From Liriodendron chinense (taxonomy: Eukaryota > Streptophyta > Magnoliopsida > Magnoliales > Magnoliaceae): a stretch of DNA of 64,000 nt. The notes under the pieces were generated by a model, which was not told where the DNA came from, did no database searches, and worked only from the letters and a program-made list of their open reading frames with translations. The stretch covers positions 4,216,001 to 4,280,000 of the forward strand of contig ML058526.1 in NCBI GenBank assembly GCA_003013855.2, given 5' to 3'. Each line of letters begins with the position of its first letter. Positions within the stretch are counted from its first letter, which is position 1. Shown here one piece after another: positions 47,075 through 59,210 of this stretch. The position numbers were made by a program, and so were the translations under genes.

Positions 47075-47441
47075 TGTTGGGGAAGGATGCACAAACCTTC
47101 GAATCTCGCAGTCCCCAACTAACTGAATTATGAAATATCAATGCGGGAAAATGAACAAGCAATCACACTACACAACACCAATCACTTTTTAAGTGGAAAA
47201 CCCTCTAACAGAGGTAAAAACCATGGGACCTCATCCAACTAAATAATCCACTATATAAGAACGCATTACAAAATGATCATGAGCTTACAATATGCTCGGA
47301 TTCAATAAACTTCACCTTGAGTTGGTTTACAATCAAAGAGACAGATAATAGAAAGATCTCATTGATTCGAGGACTTTGAAGAAGCTAGGAATGAACTGAC
47401 GTTGTGGATGAATCGTCACAAACATAGCCTTCTCACTCTTC

Positions 47442-47485
<44 letters not shown>

Positions 47486-47806
47486 TCTCTCTTTTTCTTC
47501 TCTTCTTCTTTTTCTCTCTTTATTTAGAACATGTAGATCTTGCTTAGGTTACCCTAATTCCGCAGTAGGAGTGCTTAACTAGCACGAGTGCCGGAATTAG
47601 AAATAAACTGTGCAAAATAGGAAATCATATAAAATAGTTGCGCGCACTGTAGGGCACCCGACGACGACCAAAACTGTCCAGATATAAACTGAGAAAACAC
47701 CACCGATTTTGGTTCGCCCGAACTCCAATTTCGGTCACCTGATCTAGGCCTCGGTTGCCCGATCACCAACTGTCGGTAGCTCGATACTGTCTGAAACGGT
47801 CCAACA
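47075..47806 (-). repeat. 5' LTR of the copia remnant (732 bp)
   Basis: The minus strand starts TGTTGGACC at 47806 and ends CCCCAACA at 47075, so the ends form the inverted pair TGTTGG/CCAACA. It contains a (CT)n tract at 47445-47495. The right border rests on this end pair only, because no second LTR is present. Confidence 0.65.
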
Positions 47807-48107
47807 AGCAACTAACAAAACTTGGAGAGTTTTAGTTGCTCGACCCAACTTGGTTGGTCGCCCGATAGCCCCATAACTGCACTCTCTCCTCTCCTCGTGA
47901 GGAAGAAAATCCCATCACCAATCTCCATTAAGAAATAAAAAGTTTACAACTGTAGTTGATTGAAGTTCATTTGGTACTCAGGCCTTTTCCTAAGTTGCAA
48001 TTAGCCCTACACATAACTAGCTTTTGCTCAAACAAGTGACATCACTTGTCATGATCAGTCACCTTGATTTGTTGATGGTTATTGTAATGATCCTCGTGAC
48101 ACTTTTT
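47807..48107. other. Intergenic sequence, nothing recognised
   Basis: Non-coding, A/T-rich. No repeat or gene recognised. Confidence 0.4.
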
Positions 48108-48420
48108 CATAGTTCTATGCCGTTCGTTCTGTGATTTCTGTGTCACATTAATTGCTCAAACAATTAATGTTTATTTTTCATCTAGCCGGTTCATAAGGTC
48201 ACACAAACATAGATAAGGGGAAATCACGAATATTAGCTTGATTTAAAACTTCTAGAGCTCCAAAAAGTTTTTAACAATATGCTTTCGATTCCTACTGTTT
48301 CTTATGGTGTGGTCCACTTGAGCTTTAGATTTGACTCATTGTTTTTGCTCATGTCCTAAATTCAGTTGGCATAAGTGATGGACGGTGTTGATAAGTCACG
48401 CATATCACGGTGGGACCCAC
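48108..48420. mobile_element. Palindromic MITE copy a (partial)
   Basis: Contains the family core in order: GGTCACACAAACATAGAT, ATTAGCTTGATTTAAAACTT, CTTATGGTGTGGTCCACTTG, GATGGACGGTGTTGATAAG and ACGGTGGGACCCAC. The left half is shortened. Confidence 0.6.
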
Positions 48421-48700
48421 ATTTATTTCGTAACATCTTTAATTTTAACATTCATAAAGTAGGTCGTCACCATCTGCTTTGAGAATGATGTGAAAATTAC
48501 TTAAGTAAATAATGATTACCTATTTAAATATTGATTTTAGTGTGACCATTGCATTGGAACTATGTGGTAATTACTTAAGTAAATAATTATTATTGATTTA
48601 AATATTCATAAAGTAGACTGCTACTATCTGCATTGGAAACGTTGTAGTAATTACTTAAGTAAATAATTATTACCTAGTTACAAGATATTTAGTAACATGA
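48421..48700 (+). repeat. Three imperfect ~90-bp repeats
   Basis: AATTACTTAAGTAAATAAT recurs at about 48495, 48570 and 48650, each preceded by CATAAAGTAG- or ACCATTGCAT-like sequence and followed by TTTAAATATT or similar. Confidence 0.7.
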
Positions 48701-49200
48701 AAAATAAAACAGGCCATTCCCTGTGTTTTGCTCACATTAACTTTCTTTGCAGAAGAGAAAAGCCTATTTTCATTATTAAGCTTCTCAATCTTCTCATCAC
48801 ATTCTCTATCCCCTTAATTCTGGAACACTCTTTAGTTGAATGACAACTTTTACCATCCTATAAAAAATTGAATTGATAATGTAATATTAACCATATTCTC
48901 CCTTTGAATTTGAACCACTTATGTTACTTGTAGCCATCCATTTGGTGGGCTTTAAATTGAATGCATGGGATTGCAAAAGATTGCGTGTACAAGTCCCATC
49001 CAAAATACGACCACAATTTCGATGGTGTTGGCGCTCGGATGCGATAGTGACCCTTCCAGCACCTAGATCAGTGATGGTTGTTACTGCAAAAGCTCTGTGA
49101 CCCACTATAATGTATGTATTTTAACCCCGTCTATTCCTTTTGCCAGCTCATTTTAGGCATGAGTGAAAAAATGAGGGAGGAAATTAGGTGTCATCAGGAT
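48701..49200. other. Intergenic sequence with start of a MITE copy
   Basis: Mostly unassigned. From about 49099 the sequence CACTATAATGTATGTATTTT ... CCAGCTCATTTTAGGCATGAG is the left part of another MITE copy, interrupted by the next feature. Confidence 0.45.
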
Positions 49201-49687
49201 AACAGCTTAGTGGGTGTTACCCCTACCGTGTGGCTCACATGGGTGATATTTTGTATATCTACGAAGTCCATCGATTTCTCCAGCTCATTTGAGTATGGGG
49301 TTCTAAAAATTTCGCAGATCCAAATATCAGGTGGACAATACCACTGAAACAGTAGTGATTGAGTGACCCACCGTTAAAAATTCCAAAGAACCCATTGTAA
49401 GGTTTTAGTAATGTTTATTTGCAATCCAACCTGTTGATAGTGTCAAGAAGATCTGGATGAAGGGAATATATAAAGATCAGCTTGATCTAAAACTTTTGTG
49501 GCTCACAAAAAGCTTTTAATGGTCATTCATCACTTTTTCTAGTGGCATGGTCCACCTGAGATTTGAATTTTCTTAGAGTTTGGTATAAGTCCTAAAATGA
49601 GATGTGAAAACAAATGGACGGCATTGATTAGTAAAAGATACATCAACATGAGCCTCACACGGTTACGGTAACACCCACTAAGCTGTT
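49201..49687. mobile_element. Palindromic MITE copy b, complete (487 bp)
   Basis: Ends are exact inverted repeats for about 20 bases: AACAGCTTAGTGGGTGTTAC at the left, its complement at the right. Inside are the family core motifs (CCAGCTCATTTGAGTATG, GTTTATTTGCAATCCAACCT, GATCAGCTTGATCTAAAACT). Same ends as copy g at 59846. Confidence 0.85.
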
Positions 49688-50455
49688 CTTAGGACTACAG
49701 GTAATCCGCTCTACAAAAAAATGAGACAGCCAAAGCTCAAGTGGACCACACCACAGTAATGATGCCATTATTAAGACAGCCAGCTCATAAAGGCTGTATA
49801 TACCTGGATGAAGGAAAAACACGAATATCAGCTTAGCTTCAAAACTTCCATGGCCCATTGGAAGTTTTCAACGGTGTACACGTTCAAAAGCCATTGTTTC
49901 TTTTACCTTGGGCCATCTGAGATTTGGATTTGCCTCCATTTTTTAACTCATGCCCTATAATAATCAGGAAAAATGGATGGAAGCGATGGATAAGACGCAT
50001 ACGCCGTGGCGGGGCCCACGGAGCTGTTTCAGTACGGACTGGTACGGAACTCGGCACGTGAGTCCATGGTCTTGTTGGCTGACTGTGTGGGCCCACAGAG
50101 ATGTCCGTGACAAATCCACTCCGTCCATCTGTTTTGAAAACCACAATATGACAGGATTCTAAAAATCAGGTGGGCCACACCAACAAAACAGTGGGAATAG
50201 AAAGTAGAAACATCCACCGTTTGAAGCCTTTCTGGAGCCGGTCATGATGTTTATATGCAATCCAAACCGTTTATAGGGTTACTACCACTCAGATAAACTA
50301 TAGGAACAAATATCATCCTGATACAGAACTTCTGTCAACCCCCAACCGTTCATTCCCCACTCTTTCTTGTGGTATGGCCCACATGAGTTTTGGATCTTTC
50401 AAAACAGATGAACCGAATGGATTTTTCATGGACATCTTTGTGGGCCCCACTCTGT
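49688..50455. mobile_element. Palindromic MITE copies c and d, adjacent
   Basis: Copy c (49688-50030) is a right half ending GTGGCGGGGCCCACGGAG. Copy d (about 50085-50455) has both ends (TGTGGGCCCACAGAGATG at the left, TTTGTGGGCCCCACTCTG at the right) with the family core between. Copy b may have inserted into copy c, whose left part would be 49099-49200. Confidence 0.65.
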
Positions 50456-51049
50456 CCAGGGTCACAGGCAATCCGCTTCCAACACGAATGCCATAAGTGA
50501 GTGGTATGACCCACCACTATTTTTTAGATGGTGGAAAACTAACACACGAGTATCAATTGAAAAGATCAAACCTCTGCAGTTTCTTATCCACACATAACAC
50601 AAGAGAGCTGCCATACATCGCATGGAAACGGCTCATGGTAGAGACACACTCTGTAGAACACATGGATGGATGAAACATTAATCAAAACCGTCCATTTAGT
50701 TCCCAACAACGTGGATTTAAAATAAATTTTAAAATCAGATTCAATGGACGTTCCTAATCATCTGATCAGTGGCCCTAGTATAAACAAATAAGTTAACGGT
50801 CAAATTTCAGTGTAGAAAATTGAATTTTTTTCTTCTAAAAACAGTCATCCAATATAAGTGATTTTTTAAAAGTAGACCATCCATGGTTTTTAATAATAGA
50901 CGGATGGCTACGATTAATGCCTCTCCATGCCACGTGTACTTTGAAAAGATGGCTCTTTCATATTAACATTCTTCCAGGATCTACCTTATCATCGGACTCG
51001 GTTTCGGTACTGACCTCTCCAGTACCCTGCTCGGTACTGGTCGGTGCTT
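50456..51049. other. Intergenic sequence, nothing recognised
   Basis: Non-coding; includes scattered short matches to the MITE ends (CGGTACTGGTCGG near 51030). Confidence 0.4.
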
Positions 51050-51500
51050 AAAAGCTCCGTGGGACCCACGATGATGTATATGTTTTATCCATGCCGTCAA
51101 TTCAATTTTCCAGATCATTTTAAAGTGTGATAACAAAAATCAGGTAAATCCAAATCTTAGGTGGGCCACACCATAGGAAATAGTGGTGATTGAACGCTTA
51201 CTGTTGAAAACTTTCTAGGGCCTACTAATGTTTATTTGCCATCCAACCTGTTGATTAGGTCACATAGACCTGGATGAAGGGAAACACAAATATCAGCTTG
51301 ATTCAAAACTTTTGTGGGCCCCAAGAATTTTTTAATGGTAGGCATTCCAATCAACAATGTTTCCTATGGTGTGGTCCATCAGAGATTTGGGTCTACCTGA
51401 GTTTTTGGTTCATGATCTAAAATGATTTGAAAAAAAGGATGGACGGCGTGGATAAAACACATACATCATGGTGGGGTCCATAGAGCATTTTCCAACACCG
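51050..51500. mobile_element. Palindromic MITE copy e
   Basis: Left end CCGTGGGACCCACGATGATG, right end ACATCATGGTGGGGTCCATA, inverted relative to each other; full family core between. It lies about 125 bases upstream of the MATE ATG, so it may overlap that gene's promoter. Confidence 0.8.
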
Positions 51501-51591
51501 ACCATTAGAGGGGCCACTATGGAATCCAGAGTCCCTTTTACAATCTCCTAAAAAAAACACCACATGCGGCAGTTCTCTGTAGGAGAAGAAT

Positions 51592-51613
51592 CTCTCTCTC
51601 TCTCTCTCTCTCA
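51592..51613. repeat. (CT)n microsatellite in the 5' UTR
   Basis: A run of CT dinucleotides twelve bases before the MATE ATG. Pyrimidine-rich tracts just upstream of the coding start are common in plant 5' UTRs. Confidence 0.85.
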
Positions 51614-51624
51614 AAATTAAAAAA

Positions 51625-52464
51625 ATGGCGAGTACGAATCTTTCTCACCCTCTCCTCTGCTTTTATTCTCTGCACCAAAACCAAATCTGCTTTTGCCATC
51701 CAAACGCCCCAAAAGCCTCTTCGCTTAGAAAAATCAACACTCATTCCAACACCACGCGTTTTCTATCTATAAGACTCAAATCTTCTCCCCAAACGAACCC
51801 AACTCCAAAGGAAAAGAATCCAATATCGGAATCGAATCCTGGCATTCAGACGAAAAAGACCAAGAATTCAGATGCCATTTTCGGTTCTTGGCTCGTCACA
51901 GCTCTCTCTCGTTTTCTCCGTCGGATAAGGTAGTAATCCATTTGAGTGCGATTCGTGCGAGTCACTGTAAATTGTAGCCGCACTGACTCTACCGCACACG
52001 TGGGACTTTCTTTCTGCGATCGGGGCCGTTGATTTAGTCAATATATGTTTGGATGGGCTGTAACCAGAAAACTGTGGTCGGATAGTCCGTTGGATTGTGG
52101 TCTGCCAATGTGCGATGGCCCACATTTGGTGGGACAGTTGCACCAACTCGATGGTTAGGATCATCTGGTTGGTGCAGCATTTGGGTGATGGCCCGCTGCC
52201 AGGTCGATGGTCCCGGTCATTTTAGAGACGTGACGTGTACGGTGGGGATTGCAAGCCATGGTTGCATTTACTATTTTGCTGTTTCTTTCCATGTATCTGA
52301 ATTTTTTTGGATTGGGTCTTTGAAGTTTTGCTTATTTTGTAGGAATGAGTTGAAGGATGATAAGCTTGGATTGGAGATACTGTCGATTGCCTTGCCGGCG
52401 GTACTAGCTCTTGCTGCTGATCCGATTGCATTATTGGTTGACTCGGCATTTGTCGGCCATTTGG
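51625..52464 (+). CDS. DTX44-like: MATE efflux transporter, plastid type (DTX44/45-like), first two exons
   Basis: Exon 1 is 51625-51929, intron 51930-52342 (413 bp, AAG|GTAGTA ... TTTTGTAG|G, splitting an Arg codon), exon 2 52343-52464, then a donor G|GTATGC. Exon 1 encodes about 100 residues rich in Ser, Thr, Asn and Lys with few acidic residues, as in a plastid transit peptide (MASTNLSHPLLCF...). Exon 2 encodes LGLEILSIALPAVLALAADP and LLVDSAFVGHLG, the first membrane segment and conserved start of the MATE family; it matches my memory of Arabidopsis DETOXIFICATION 44/45. MATE proteins export organic compounds in exchange for H+ or Na+. No later exon is visible in the remaining 11.5 kb, so this is either a gene with a very long, transposon-filled intron or a fragment. 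The ATG follows a CT-rich 5' UTR. Confidence 0.82.
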
Positions 52465-52573
52465 GTATGCAAATTTCGAGTCTGGATTTCAAGTTCTTCT
52501 ATTTTTATTTAGGGTGCATTTGGTTGCTCCAATTATCATTATCATGAAATTTCGCAATATTTTATACCAACTT

Positions 52574-54031
52574 GGGGCGTTTGGCAAATCTACTAATAAG
52601 AGCTTATTTGTTTATTCTAAAAAAGTACGCTCTTATTATGAAAATAGACCATTTGGTAAAGCTTTTAATTTAGAGCTTATTTTTTTAGAAACTAGCAAAA
52701 AAGCTCTTAAATAATAAGTGATAGGGAGGTCACTTTTTCTTTAAGAGCTTACTTAGCTTAAGTGGGTAGACATTTTTAATTAATTTTTGGACAAGTTTGT
52801 CAACTTTTTAAGTAATTCCCATCTTGCCCTCTTCTCTTTTTTAGAATATCTCTAAGGTGGGCCAACGTGATGAACAACCCATATTGAAGGTGGGTTTCCA
52901 CATTAAGGCGGGCCCACATAATGCATGGTCACATCAAAGGTGGGCCCCACATGATGAATGCCCACATCAAAGGTGGGACCTACATGATGGATGGGGGACA
53001 TTGAAGGTGGGATCACATGATGGAAGGTTGACATCAAAGGTAGGCCCACATGATGAACAACCCATATTGAAGGTTGGGCCCCACATGATTGACGGTGAAC
53101 ACCAAAGGTGGGTCCCACATGATGGATGACCCACATTAAAATGTGGCCTTGCATGATGGATGGACTATCCACATCAAGTGGGCCCCATATGATGGACGGT
53201 TCATAGCAAAGGTGGGACCCACATGATGGATGGTGGACATTGAATGTGGGACCACATGATGGAAGATTGGCATAAAATATGGGACCACATGATGAATGAC
53301 CCATATTGAAGGTTGGGCCCCACATGATGGATGGTCCATAGCAAAGGTGGGACCTACATGATGGATGGTGGACATCAAAGGTGGGTCCCACATGATGGAC
53401 TATCCACATCAAGTGGGCCCCACACGATAGATGGTCCACAACAAAGGTGGGACCCACATGATGGATTGTCCACATCAAAGCTAGGATCCAAGTGATGGAT
53501 GGTGGATATTGAAGTGGGCCCCACCTAATGGACGGTCCACATTCAAGGTCTATCATGATGGATGACCCATATCCAAAGTGGGCTGTATGATGGATGATCC
53601 ATATAGAAGGTGCACCTCACACGATGAATGGTATATCAAAATTGGGCCCCACATGATGGACAATACACTTCAAAGGTAGGGCCCACACTATGGACACATC
53701 AAATTTGGAGTCCACATGATGGTGATGGGTAGTGGATATTGAGGGGCCCCACATAAAGGACAATCAACATTAATGATGGGCCCCATATGATTGACGGTCC
53801 ACCCAAACAACCATTTGGATTGTTCTTATATTTAATTTGTAATCTTTAAAAATGACGTCAACTACCCTTAAAAAAGCTCTTATTTGAAAGTTTTACCAAA
53901 CGTGCTTATTTTAAATAAGAGCTTTTTTTGGGAGATTTTACCAAACGGGCTTATTTAAAACAAGAACTAGAACAAAAAGAGCTTATTAAAGTAGCTCTTA
54001 TTGAATTAGAGTAGAGATTTCAAACGCCCCC
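52574..54031. mobile_element. Non-autonomous hAT-like element with internal minisatellite
   Basis: The left end GGGGCGTTTGGCAAATCTAC and the right end (complement GGGGGCGTTTGAAATCTC) form terminal inverted repeats. Both subterminal regions carry many AAGAGCTTATT/AATAAGAGCTT motifs in both orientations. The middle is the array at 52858-53810. No transposase ORF. A clear target duplication was not found, so the superfamily is a guess. Confidence 0.7.
52858..53810 (+). repeat. ~33-bp minisatellite (AGGTGGGCCCCACATGATGG units), about 27 copies
   Basis: Units read AGGTGGGCCCCACATGATGG followed by ATGGTCCACATCAA with many variants. The array is nearly 1 kb long. Long ORFs on the minus strand (Cys/His/Pro-rich repeats) result from the repeat and are not genes. 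Unit sequence resembles the end of the palindromic MITE family. Confidence 0.92.
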
Positions 54032-55305
54032 TTAGGTCCTGTTTGGATGCTAAGCTCTTTAAGTTGTAAGTGACTTATAGGAAAAAGTCACTTACAAGTA
54101 ATCTTGTGTTTGTAAGTAATTTATAAGTAAGTTAGTTTTTGTGTTTGGGTAATTTGTAAGTTAGTTACAGGCATGAGATCGAATGCCCATGTGATGTGGG
54201 TGGATGTGTGAGTTTGTGTGGTGTGTGTAAAAAAAAGCTATACATTCATACCAAGCAGAGCTTGGAGTTGGGAATCGTTCCAAAATGTTATGATCACACA
54301 AGGAAGCTTGGCACTAAATATGCCATTTTGTTAACCCCATCTAAATGAATATTCGAGTCAATTCTTATGCCAAACAAATCACCAAGTGGGCCATAAAAGT
54401 GGGCCCACGGATTCGAAATACCTATAATGTGGAGCAATATATATTTTTTTTTATGACATCAGGGTGTCCTTGCTACTGATGTCAATAACTTAATGTAAGC
54501 ATTGGAAGGAAACTAAAACCATACACAAAATACAACAAACAAAGTGCATCAATAACATTCTCTTTAACTATACAAAGTGCATTTATAAGAATTTTTATTT
54601 GGAAACCATCATCTCCAACCATTCATTTCTTTGGTAAGCGCTTACATAATTAAGGAGCGTAATAGAAAAATGTGGTGTAAAAGCACAACCATCTTCCAAT
54701 CAAAGGCTCCAATGGTCACATATAGTATGAAAATCTAATCCCTTATAATCAAAACATAAAACCAAACAAAACCCATGAAAAGGAAAACCAAACAAATCTT
54801 CAACTGCTTTAGAAGCATGTTTCATAAACAACACTTCTTCCAATCAATGGTCCACATAGATCATGAACATCAAATTCCTTGATCAGAATAGAATACTGAA
54901 CAAAACCAAATAAAACATATATTCATCATCTTCTTCACATCTTGCAAAAATCATTTCATAAATCAAACCATTCCTTCCAAAATCAAATAACGGTCCATAT
55001 ATATGTGTGTGCACATACAACATGAAAATAAAAATAAAGGTCTATGTAAATGTGTGCATATACAACAACATTTAAGGCGGACAATGGGCTGGGCCTGGGC
55101 CCAGCAAAATCAAAATCAAAATTTTCTACATGTGCCCGTGGCCAACAGATCCAACTGATTTAATTCCTCAAATAGGTGGACCCCACTTATAAAACAAGAA
55201 AAATTGCACATCCTTGGTTCAAGGATCATATAATTCCTCAAATAGGTGGGCCCCACCTATAAAACCACGTGGATCAGCTTGCCAAATAGTTAAATAAACA
55301 AATAT
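54032..55305. other. Intron/intergenic sequence, one MITE end
   Basis: GGTCCTGTTTGGATGCTAAG at 54035 followed by AAGTGACTTATAGG/AAAAAGTCACTT is a MITE-like end next to the hAT-like element. The rest (54240-55305) is A/T-rich and unassigned. Confidence 0.45.
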
Positions 55306-57030
55306 AAAGAGTAATGGTCCACCTCGATGGGTTGGACTGTGCGGCCCACCTTGATGTGTGTCTTGTATATCTACACCATCCATTAGTTTTGCCAGCTCAT
55401 TATGGGCCACACCATAGGAAAAAGTGGTGATTGAATGCCCCCCAATAAAAACTTCTTGTGGGCCACAAAAGTTTTGGATCAAGCTGATATTTATTTTTTA
55501 ACATCATCTAGTCTAGGCTTGTGTGACCTTATCAATAGGTTGGATGATGCAGGACGGAATGATCTAACCTAATATGATGCTATTAAATTAAAAGACAAAT
55601 TAACTAGAGTAATGGAACTACAAAATAAAGCTACTTTACCATAACTTAAAAAATTTCAGATTCACGACATGTCCAAATTCAAGCCTACAACAGTCCGGCA
55701 ATGTGAATCTCATAAATTACTAATTAACCGGGACCTATGGGGAGATAGAAACCCCATCCTATCATAGGGTTAAATCTGAATTCAATGAAAATCATGTGTC
55801 TTGTAAGAATTTTGACGTGTTAGGGCTGTTTCAAGGCTAGGGAATGTGGGAAATGGGTTTGGGGTATGTAGGCTTAGATGAATTAGAGTTTAGAACATTA
55901 GGGTGTTGAGGTTTTGGGAGGTTTCGGATTAGGATTTCAGATTTTGGGTTTAAGGGATTTAGGATTTAGGGTTTCTAGAATTGGAAATATGGGTTTCAGG
56001 TTATGGGAATTAGGGATTTATGATTTGGCTAAGGGATTTTTAGATTTTGGGGATTGGATATCTAGGGTTTTGATAATCAAGGGGTGAAGAATTAAGATTT
56101 TGAAAATTAGGGTTTGTGGATTAGGGTATGGGATTCTTAAATTTAAGGGTTTTAGATGGGTTAAGGTTTGATTGAATGTGGGTTTTAGGGAGACAAAAGA
56201 AAAATAAAAGAAGAGAGAGATTGAGGAAAGTAGAAAAAAGAGAAAGAAAGGAGAATAAAGAAGATAATACCTTGATGAGAAGAGAGAAAAGTAGAAAAGA
56301 TAACTAGGGAATCACTCCCTGTGGCTCCGCACCACCAATCCAATCACAAGATGAAATTTTGCTCAATCTCAAAGCAAAAGGAGAGAAATCTCTTTCATTC
56401 ATAACATGCATAATGGCTAGGGTGGGGCATCCAACCCTTTATAGTTTCAGAAATGACCTTTTACAAAAAGGCGCTCTTAGAAAAGATTCTCAACATAAAG
56501 ATGCTTAATGAATTAAAAGTTGTTCATAACTCTCTAATCTCAACACAAATATGAGTTATACAAAAAATAACGAAATATGTAAACAAACTAAACTACTAAA
56601 CTATTTTGTGGCCCATGGGTTTCACAATCAAGATGTCCGATGATAATGATCCAACGGTCCGATCATCATGTCCACTTGATCCAACGGTCTGATGTGTCCA
56701 TCATGCTCCTATATGCAGCCCACATGCATCTTCCCAGTGTGGGGTCTTTAAAGATGCACGAACATGCATGTGGGGTTTTCAACGTGAGTAGGAATGTGAA
56801 TTGGGCTAAGTAGGTCTCATATAATGGTCGTCTAGCCATAAGAAAACTGGCTCAATCCTCCTCCTCTGGTATGTTGCTTGGATGTCTTCATCATTGAATG
56901 GTAAATAAACATTATGGTGGGCCCTTGCCCCTAAGAAGTTTTTAATGGTGGTGTTCAATCACCATTGTTTCCTGCGGTGTGGCCCACTTGAGATTTGGAT
57001 CACCTACAGGTGAATTTCCTCCCCCAAACA
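55306..57030. mobile_element. Palindromic MITE copy f, split by a solo LTR
   Basis: Left part 55306-55544 (GATGGGTTGGACTGTGCGGC ... CTTATCAATAGGTTGGA) and right part 56894-57030 (AAATAAACATTATGGTGGGC ... CCCACTTGAGATTTGGATC) continue each other in the family order; the solo LTR 55545-56893 lies between. Confidence 0.7.
55545..56893 (-). repeat. Solo LTR, family X, copy 1 (1349 bp)
   Basis: On the + strand TGATGCAGGACGG ... GATGTCTTCATCA, flanked by TTGGA (55540-55544) and TTGAA (56894-56898), 4 of 5 alike. It is related to 57296-58349 along its length (GATCCAACGGTC, GATGCACGAACATGCATGTG, CTAGCCATAAGAAA). A minus-strand TATA-like AACTATAAAGGG (about 56438-56449) suggests minus orientation. 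A G-rich stretch of degenerate GGGTTTAGG motifs lies at 55845-56185. Confidence 0.8.
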
Positions 57031-57295
57031 CTACCTGTACATTTTGCCCAACTTATAGGCATCCACATAGGTCCTTAGACTGATTAATCATGAAATATAA
57101 CAAAACTTCATGAATTTGGCTCAACCAAACATGCCTAGTAGAGAAAATTTGAGCAATTGTTGAGTAAAACACATTCAACATTTGTCATAAGAATGTATTA
57201 TTATGATTTGTTTATTGCATGCCATGTATCCTTATGTCAATGAAGTTTTGTGTGAGGTAGCAATTTTGTGTGAGGTAGCAATTGGGCTGGGTTGT

Positions 57296-58349
57296 TGATG
57301 TAGGATGGATGGCCTAGTTTAGAATGATGCAATGAGATCATCAATGGATTAACTATAATAATTTAAAGCACAAAATAATGCTAATCTATCACAAACTTAA
57401 CGAAGTCAAGTATTTAAATATGCTCAGATTCAAGACTTAATCACATGATTAGATCTTATAAAACATGATTAAATAGGACCTATGGAAGGTAGGACTTCCA
57501 TCTAGCATAGGGATTGATCTAATTCTAAAGGGAATCTTTGAGTTTGTTAAAGGGTTTAAGAACTAGGGTTTTGGGATTTGGGGGTTTTGGGAATTAGGGT
57601 TATTGGGAATTAGGGCTATGGGGAATTGGGGTTTTGAGAGTTAGGTTTGTGGGGAATTAGTTTTGTGGGAATTAGGGTTTTGGGAAAACAAAGAAAATAA
57701 AGGACTAGAGAAAGATTGAGAGAAATTGTGGGAACTAAAACAAGAGAAAAGGAGAAAAGTATAGATATTACATTGAAAGAAGAAAAGAAGAGAGATAGAT
57801 AAGATGAAATCACTCCATGACTTCACACCAAATCATTCCAATCGCAGGATGTTTTACTTCATCACAAAGTAAGAGAAAGAAGAACGTTATTTCATATGCT
57901 CAATAATGAGCTAGGGTGTGGACATCCAAGCCTTATATAGTCTCAGGAAATACTTTTTACAAAAGACACTCTCAGATAAAAAGTTTTATTATAAAGATGC
58001 TCAATAAAATAAAATTTGTTCCTAACTTCCCAAGCTTAGCAAAAATATAAGCTAAATAAAAAATAACAAAACATATAAACAACTAAATAAAATAAACTAT
58101 TTCGTGGCCTTAGATCAAGATGTCCAATGACGATGATCCAACGGTTGGAATGCTCCAACTAGGTAGCCCACGTGCATCTTCCTAGTCTGGAGCCTTCAAA
58201 GATGCATAATCATGCATGTGGGGTCTTCAACGGGCTAGACACTCAAATTGGGCCCACGGGGCCACATGTATGCATCACCTAGCCATAAAGAAACGGGAGC
58301 TCTCCTACTCCTTTGGTATACTCTGATTGGTGCTTAGATGTCCTCATCA
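57296..58349 (-). repeat. Solo LTR, family X, copy 2 (1054 bp)
   Basis: On the + strand TGATGTAGGATGG ... GATGTCCTCATCA, flanked by perfect GTTGT duplications (57291-57295 and 58350-58354). Diverged relative of copy 1, shorter in the G-rich stretch (57545-57685). GACTATATAAGGC on the minus strand (about 57935-57947) is a good TATA box and sets the orientation. No coding sequence. Confidence 0.87.
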
Positions 58350-58354
58350 GTTGT

Positions 58355-59210
58355 GACTAGACGAATTATGTCCATGCTTGACTTGTGAGTTGATTACCTC
58401 AGTCCCAGCTCAGTCCAGCCCATGAGCGAAGGACTTGAGTTCATGCAAGGGGATGCTGAACTATTAGCCCTAATGGGAGACTTGAGCATAGGTAGGGTTG
58501 TTAATACCTGGACCCATGGATTTTGCCTAATTTAGATGGTTCCAGTTCCTTTTATTGGACCTGTTCAAAATTCGGCTCGGGTTTGGGCCCACCATGATAG
58601 ACCTGTTGATTTGATTAAGTTGGGTCTCGGATACTTGATTGAATTTCATCAGGGTCAAATTGGGTATGGTCTATTACCCATTTAGTACAATATTATAAGT
58701 AGTAGTTTTTCTAATATCCTGACTTTCATGGGGATGTTAGCAGTGTCCCTAAAGCTTTTAAATGAAACATAGGATGACCTATCACCGACTTGAATTGTTC
58801 ATTCATTCATACAACTAGGACTAGGAGCAAGCCACAGTGCAAAAATCACACCAATAGAATTGTCCTAAACATCTGATCATTGCATGAACAAAATGGACAG
58901 TCGAGATTGAGTGGAGAAATAAAATAGGTCCAATCATCATCGTGAAAGTGCTGAAATATCTTTTCGGTAGATCCCACTTTGTATTTCTTATGATTTCAAA
59001 GTAGCACCTTCGTTTGATTGTACTAACCATGTGATCTTTGGCTCATAAATAATGGATAACTGTAACAAATTGACCCCATTCAAAGGGTTCGGATCATCCA
59101 ATCTGTGTGAATCTTGTATCATGGCTTGCTCCTAATTGTAGTATTGAATGGACCGTCCTGATTGATGATTGGCCTTTCCACGTGATATGTAAAAAGCTTT
59201 GGAGATGTGT
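58355..59210. other. Non-coding sequence, nothing recognised
   Basis: No gene, repeat or MATE exon recognised in this stretch. Confidence 0.4.

Larger units (their letters stand above)
46107..47806 (-). mobile_element. Ty1/copia remnant: LTR, gag and start of protease
   Basis: Minus strand. The 5' LTR is 47806-47075, the primer-binding site 47070-47059, then Gag to about 46200 and the first part of protease. Coding similarity stops abruptly after the protease active site near 46107, so the element is truncated there. Confidence 0.85.

Noticed and set aside
52095..52547. 150-codon ORF overlapping MATE exon 2
   Set aside because: Only 52343-52464 is coding. The ORF start lies in intron 1 and its end in intron 2, as the splice sites and family alignment show.
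52903..53556. 217-codon minus-strand ORF rich in HHVGPTF repeats
   Set aside because: It runs entirely through the 33-bp minisatellite; the repeat unit length is a multiple of three, so stops are rare by construction. No family features.
55845..56185. Telomere-like GGGTTTAGG motifs
   Set aside because: The motifs are degenerate and irregular, lie inside a solo LTR, and recur at the same position in the related LTR (57545-57685). Not an interstitial telomere.
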